DNA of 8,634 bases from JALOAR01 sp041649615. Its GTDB lineage: Bacteria > Patescibacteriota > Minisyncoccia > UBA6257 > Colwellbacteraceae. Numbering within the stretch: position 1 is the stretch's first letter; every line of letters starts with the position of its first letter. This document shows positions 6,237-8,634 of the stretch, one piece after another. Under the pieces are notes generated by a model. The model saw only the letters and a program-made list of their open reading frames with translations, was not told where the DNA came from and searched no databases. The translations under genes were made by a program, and so were the position numbers. Location of the stretch: assembly GCA_041649615.1 (NCBI GenBank), contig JBAZMT010000028.1, positions 1 to 8,634 on the forward strand, written 5' to 3'.

Positions 6237-7260
6237 CCTCAAGCGGGCCTGGCAACCCATCGCCCGCGAAGCGAAAGAGGCCGTTGGGCGCGTCATGGAT
6301 TCAGGGCACTACATCCTCGGGCCAGAGGTTGAGGCGTTCGAGAAGGAGCTGGCCGACTACTGCCAAGTGGCCCACGCTGTCACCTGCGCCAACGGAACGG
6401 ACGCGCTGGAACTAGCGTTGCGGGCTGTCGCGCCTCACGGGCGCGCAGTCCTGATCCCGACATTCACCTTCGCCGCGACGGCTAGTGCGGTATTGGCCGC
6501 TGGATCGGCCCCGATCCTGGCGGACATTGATCCAGACACATTCCTACTCGCTGAGTGGAAGATGCCGCGCCGTGGCGTCTTGATGCCTGTGGCAATGTTC
6601 GGGCAGGCGAAGGCGTGGCAGGGCGTTGAGCCGTGCATCGAGGACATGGCGCAGGGGATTGGGCTTCCGGTAACTGGCGATGCGGCAACGCTCTCTTTCT
6701 TCCCGACGAAGAATCTTGGGGCCATGGGTGACGGCGGGGCAGTCTTGACGGACTCTGACGAGATTGCGTCCAAGGTGAGGCTCTTGCGGGCGCATGGCGC
6801 GTCGCGCAAGTACCACCATGAGATCATCGGCCGCAACTCGCGTCTAGACGAGATTCAGGCCGCTATCCTTAGAATCAAGCTGCGCTATCTCGACGCATGG
6901 CAGGGCGAACGGGCAGATATTGTGGACTGCTACAGTCGTGGCCTGCGCGGAGCTAATGGCATCGTACTGCCGGACTGCTACGGCAGCGATCACGTCTGGA
7001 ACCAGTACACAGTCCGCATCCCAGAACACAGAGACGAAGTGCGGGCGCGGCTGCTAGAGATGGGCGTCGAGACGCAGATCTACTACCCAGCGCCGCTTCA
7101 CCTACAACCGGCCTTCGCCTTCCTCGGCTACAGCGAGGGCGACTTCCCCGTAGCTGAGTTGGCGTGCCGAGAAGTCTTGTCGCTTCCCATCTACCCTGGA
7201 CTCACAGACGCAGAACAGGATTGGGTCATCGAGGCCATGATGAGGGCATTGCATGTGTAA
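6211..7260 (+). CDS. wbpE: PLP-dependent sugar 3-aminotransferase (WbpE/WlbC), DegT/DnrJ/EryC1 family
   Basis: With GTG 6211 as start, the product is 349 aa (family about 360-390). It opens VPFIDLKRAW, the usual WbpE-type start. Following motifs are GHYILGPEVEAFEKELADYC, ANGTDALELAL, PTFTFAATASAV, a shortened MPVAMFGQ segment, EDMAQGIG (Asp that pairs with the PLP pyridine nitrogen), SFFPTKNLGAMGDGGAV with the PLP lysine at 167, and GRNSRLDEIQAAIL. It transfers an amino group, glutamate being the usual donor in this family, to the 3-keto sugar made by WbpB. The stretch between DIDP and the PLP lysine is visibly shorter than in typical members, missing roughly 20 residues of connecting helix and loop. 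It overlaps wbpD by 26 bases and wbpI by eight. All key catalytic residues are present, so activity is expected. Confidence 0.9.
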   Translation: MCPHVPFIDLKRAWQPIAREAKEAVGRVMDSGHYILGPEVEAFEKELADYCQVAHAVTCANGTDALELALRAVAPHGRAVLIPTFTFAATASAVLAAGSAPILADIDPDTFLLAEWKMPRRGVLMPVAMFGQAKAWQGVEPCIEDMAQGIGLPVTGDAATLSFFPTKNLGAMGDGGAVLTDSDEIASKVRLLRAHGASRKYHHEIIGRNSRLDEIQAAILRIKLRYLDAWQGERADIVDCYSRGLRGANGIVLPDCYGSDHVWNQYTVRIPEHRDEVRARLLEMGVETQIYYPAPLHLQPAFAFLGYSEGDFPVAELACREVLSLPIYPGLTDAEQDWVIEAMMRALHV

Positions 7261-8317
7261 GGTGACGAGTATTGTTGGGGCGAGGCCGCAATTCGTCAAG
7301 CTCGCGCCGATGTGCCGCGCCCTTGCGGGGCACGATCACAAGATCATCCACACGGGCCAGCACTACGACGATTCCCTGTCGGCTTCCTTCTTCCGCGACC
7401 TGAACATCCCAGAGCCTTGTGTGAACCTCTGTGTCGGCTCGGGGCCACACGGCTGGCAGACCGGCCAGATGCTCGCCGGCATTGAGGCGTGTTTGGAACA
7501 AGACAGGCCGGATGTCGTGATTGTCTATGGCGACACGAACTCCACTCTTGCCGGGGCGCTGGCAGCATCTAAGCTGAACATTCCCGTTGCGCATGTCGAG
7601 GCTGGGTTGCGCAGTTTCAGAAGCGACATGCCCGAAGAGATCAACCGCATAGTGGCCGATCGCGTATCGTCCATTCTATTCTGCCCGACGCCATCGGCGG
7701 CTGCACAGCTAGAGGCAGAGGGGTTCAAGAGAGGTTCAATCTTCATGCTCGGCGACGTGATGAAGGATGCGTTCCTCCAGAACACGCCGGGGATGCCGGA
7801 GAATCTATCATTCAATCTTCCAGACAAGTACGCCGTCGTCACCATCCATCGGGCAGAGAACGCTGACAATCCGGCAAGGTTGCGAGAGATTCTTGATGCT
7901 ATGGCCTCTCTGCAATCGACTATTCCGATCATCTTCCCCGTCCATCCGAGAACGGCGAAACTGCTCCCGCCCCAAATCGGAGACATCCAGATCATCGAGC
8001 CGTTGCCTTACCTTGACATGTTACGGCTGGTATCGACTGCCAGTGTTGTTCTTACTGACTCGGGTGGGTTGCAGAAGGAATCGTACTTGGCGCATGTCCC
8101 GTGTATCGTGTTGCGTGACGAGACGGAGCACACAGAACTTGTCCGCGATGGCTGGTCGATTCTGGCGGGAGCGGATCGCGGCAAGATCATCCAGGCTACA
8201 GAGCACATGCTCTATGCCCCCCGTTCACCGTATGACGAATCGCTCTACGGAGACGGACATGCCGCCGAGAAGATTGTGGCAGAGTGCCTGGACAGGGTTG
8301 CCTGGCTGAATAGATGA
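7253..8317 (+). CDS. wbpI: UDP-sugar 2-epimerase (WbpI/WlbD), WecB family
   Basis: This 354-aa GT-B fold non-hydrolysing 2-epimerase has the same length as typical WbpI. Motifs in order: GARPQFVKLAP (Arg11, Lys16), HTGQHYDDSLSASFF, VYGDTNSTLAG (Asp94), HVEAGLRSF (Glu116), MPEEINR (Glu129), TIHRAEN (His199), and DSGGLQKE (269-276) followed by LRDETEHTELV. These match the catalytic and UDP-binding positions of WecB-type enzymes. It would invert C2 of UDP-2,3-diacetamido-glucuronic acid to give the mannuronic acid form, the last step of the pathway. The ATG overlaps the end of wbpE by eight bases, with GAGGG at 7242-7246 as binding site. A plain UDP-GlcNAc 2-epimerase (WecB) is the alternative, but the operon context favours WbpI. 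Two hairpins follow the stop. Confidence 0.9.
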   Translation: MCKVTSIVGARPQFVKLAPMCRALAGHDHKIIHTGQHYDDSLSASFFRDLNIPEPCVNLCVGSGPHGWQTGQMLAGIEACLEQDRPDVVIVYGDTNSTLAGALAASKLNIPVAHVEAGLRSFRSDMPEEINRIVADRVSSILFCPTPSAAAQLEAEGFKRGSIFMLGDVMKDAFLQNTPGMPENLSFNLPDKYAVVTIHRAENADNPARLREILDAMASLQSTIPIIFPVHPRTAKLLPPQIGDIQIIEPLPYLDMLRLVSTASVVLTDSGGLQKESYLAHVPCIVLRDETEHTELVRDGWSILAGADRGKIIQATEHMLYAPRSPYDESLYGDGHAAEKIVAECLDRVAWLNR

Positions 8318-8322
8318 ACGAT

Positions 8323-8340
8323 GCGCGGCAAGAGCCGCGC
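8323..8340 (+). terminator. GC-rich hairpin just after wbpI
   Basis: GCGCGGC (8323-8329), loop AAGA, GCCGCGC (8334-8340): a perfect 7-bp stem only five bases after the wbpI stop. The downstream sequence is C-rich rather than T-rich, so it is not a textbook intrinsic terminator. It may pause or stabilise the 3' end. Confidence 0.45.
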
Positions 8341-8360
8341 GCTTCCCCCTCCACCCCAAA

Positions 8361-8398
8361 CGAGAGCGGCGGTGTGAGTTGTCCGCCGCCGCTCCTCG
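8361..8398 (+). terminator. Second hairpin ending the sugar cassette
   Basis: CGAGAGCGGCGG (8361-8372) pairs with CCGCCGCT plus CTCG (8386-8398, one bulged C), with a loop of about 13 bases. This gives a 12-bp GC-rich stem. There is no T-tract after it. With the hairpin at 8323-8340 it forms a double barrier between wbpI and the next promoter. Confidence 0.5.
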
Positions 8399-8400
8399 TA

Positions 8401-8419
8401 TCAGGCTTGACTCGCCTGA
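8401..8419 (+). promoter_or_regulatory. Inverted repeat over the -35 box, possible operator
   Basis: TCAGGC (8401-8406) and GCCTGA (8414-8419) form a perfect 6-bp inverted repeat with a 7-base centre that contains the -35 hexamer TTGACT. This is a typical place for a repressor dimer to block the promoter. No cognate regulator gene is visible in the window. Confidence 0.4.
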
Positions 8420-8435
8420 CATCATCGGGTATAAT
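8407..8435 (+). promoter_or_regulatory. Strong sigma70-type promoter of the lipoprotein gene/leader RNA
   Basis: TTGACT (8407-8412), an exact 17-base spacer, and TATAAT (8430-8435) make the best promoter match in the window. The predicted start is near 8442, giving a leader of about 118 bases before the ATG at 8560. Confidence 0.8.
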
Positions 8436-8474
8436 AACAGGCGGAATCGAACACTGATTCCATGAGATTGATGT

Positions 8475-8499
8475 CGCGTTACGCATCATGCGTTACGCG
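8475..8499 (+). repeat. 25-base near-perfect palindrome in the leader
   Basis: CGCGTTACGCAT (8475-8486), a central C, then ATGCGTTACGCG (8488-8499): 11 of 12 positions pair, with one T-T mismatch. The same bases also form a direct repeat of GCGTTACGC. It could be an RNA hairpin in the leader or a DNA site for a dimeric regulator downstream of the promoter. Confidence 0.75.
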
Positions 8500-8507
8500 G
8501 CGCGCGT

Positions 8508-8548
8508 AAACGGGCGCAAGGAACCGCTTCTTGCCCCGTTTCTGTTTT
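8508..8548 (+). terminator. Intrinsic-terminator-like hairpin (attenuator or small-RNA end) before the lipoprotein gene
   Basis: AAACGGG plus GCAAG (8508-8520, one bulged C) pairs with CTTGC plus CCCGTTT (8530-8541), giving at least 12 bp, followed by CTGTTTT (8542-8548). This is a credible intrinsic terminator. It lies between a strong promoter and the lipoprotein ribosome binding site, so either a ~105-base small RNA ends here or transcription of the gene is attenuated. Confidence 0.65.
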
Positions 8549-8559
8549 GAGGAGGCTAG

Positions 8560-8634
8560 ATGAAGAAGCGACTCCTCGTGTTTCTTGCAGTCGCTCTGGC
8601 GCTAACCGCGCTTGGCGGCTGTAACTGGTGGGCC
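8560..8634 (+). CDS. Lipoprotein, N-terminal signal only (3' truncated by window)
   Basis: The visible 25 residues begin MKKRLLVFLAVALALTALGG followed by Cys21. This is a positively charged start, a hydrophobic core and a lipobox (LGGC), the layout of a bacterial lipoprotein signal peptide. Cys21 would be lipidated and become residue 1 of the mature protein, which opens CNWWA. GAGGAGG (8549-8555) sits five bases before the ATG. It has its own promoter and a structured leader and is separated from the sugar operon by hairpins, so it is an independent transcription unit. Phage-encoded lipoproteins include Rz1-type spanins and superinfection-exclusion proteins; too little is visible to choose. 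Confidence 0.8.
   Translation, partial: MKKRLLVFLAVALALTALGGCNWWA

Noticed and set aside
1..8634. tRNA genes, attachment sites, insertion sequences and integrase
   Set aside because: None could be seen: no cloverleaf-like sequence, no terminal repeats with transposase, no recombinase motif.

Overview
The window looks like part of a tailed bacteriophage or prophage genome with a GC-rich host. The evidence is a large fibre-type protein (a conserved N-terminal virion-like module, a collagen-like Gly-X-Thr stalk, then a probable beta-helix), followed by small tail-region proteins with strong GGAGG-type ribosome binding sites and by a short coiled-coil protein resembling phage lysis/holin-region proteins. 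No integrase, capsid or terminase gene is present, so lytic phage and prophage cannot be told apart, and the host cannot be named. All clear genes are on the + strand.

Layout. Bases 1-879 hold the 3' part of a family-2 glycosyltransferase with TPR-like repeats. It overlaps by 11 bases the collagen-like fibre gene (869-2863). Then come a 148-aa tail-region protein (2875-3321) and a 26-aa lysine-rich peptide (3330-3410). Bases ~3475-3835 form a distinctly AT-richer island carrying a coiled-coil protein. It appears to be cut by a frameshift just where a hydrophobic segment would begin.

From 3987 to about 8400 lies a self-contained cassette: an extended -10 promoter, five tightly overlapping genes, and two GC-rich hairpins. 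The last four genes match, in the same order as Bordetella wlbA-B-C-D, the enzymes WbpB, WbpD, WbpE and WbpI. These make UDP-2,3-diacetamido-2,3-dideoxy-D-mannuronic acid, an O-antigen sugar, from UDP-GlcNAc uronic acid. The first gene encodes a shortened UDP-sugar 6-dehydrogenase-like protein (245 aa instead of about 430). It keeps the GGHC active-site cysteine motif but lacks the usual C-terminal nucleotide-sugar domain and has substitutions at two usually conserved positions. The cassette has the shape of a phage 'moron': its own promoter, its own end signals, and no structural role.

The final ~240 bases hold a strong sigma70-type promoter with an inverted repeat over its -35 box. A structured leader follows, with a 25-nt near-perfect palindrome and a strong terminator-like hairpin with a T-rich tail. 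The window then ends inside a lipoprotein gene (8560 onward).

The genes may work together to modify a glycan: either the host surface polysaccharide (serotype change or superinfection exclusion) or the virion itself, for example the threonine-rich collagen-like stalk through the neighbouring glycosyltransferase. The enzyme identities rest on recognised motifs. The biological purpose is inference.
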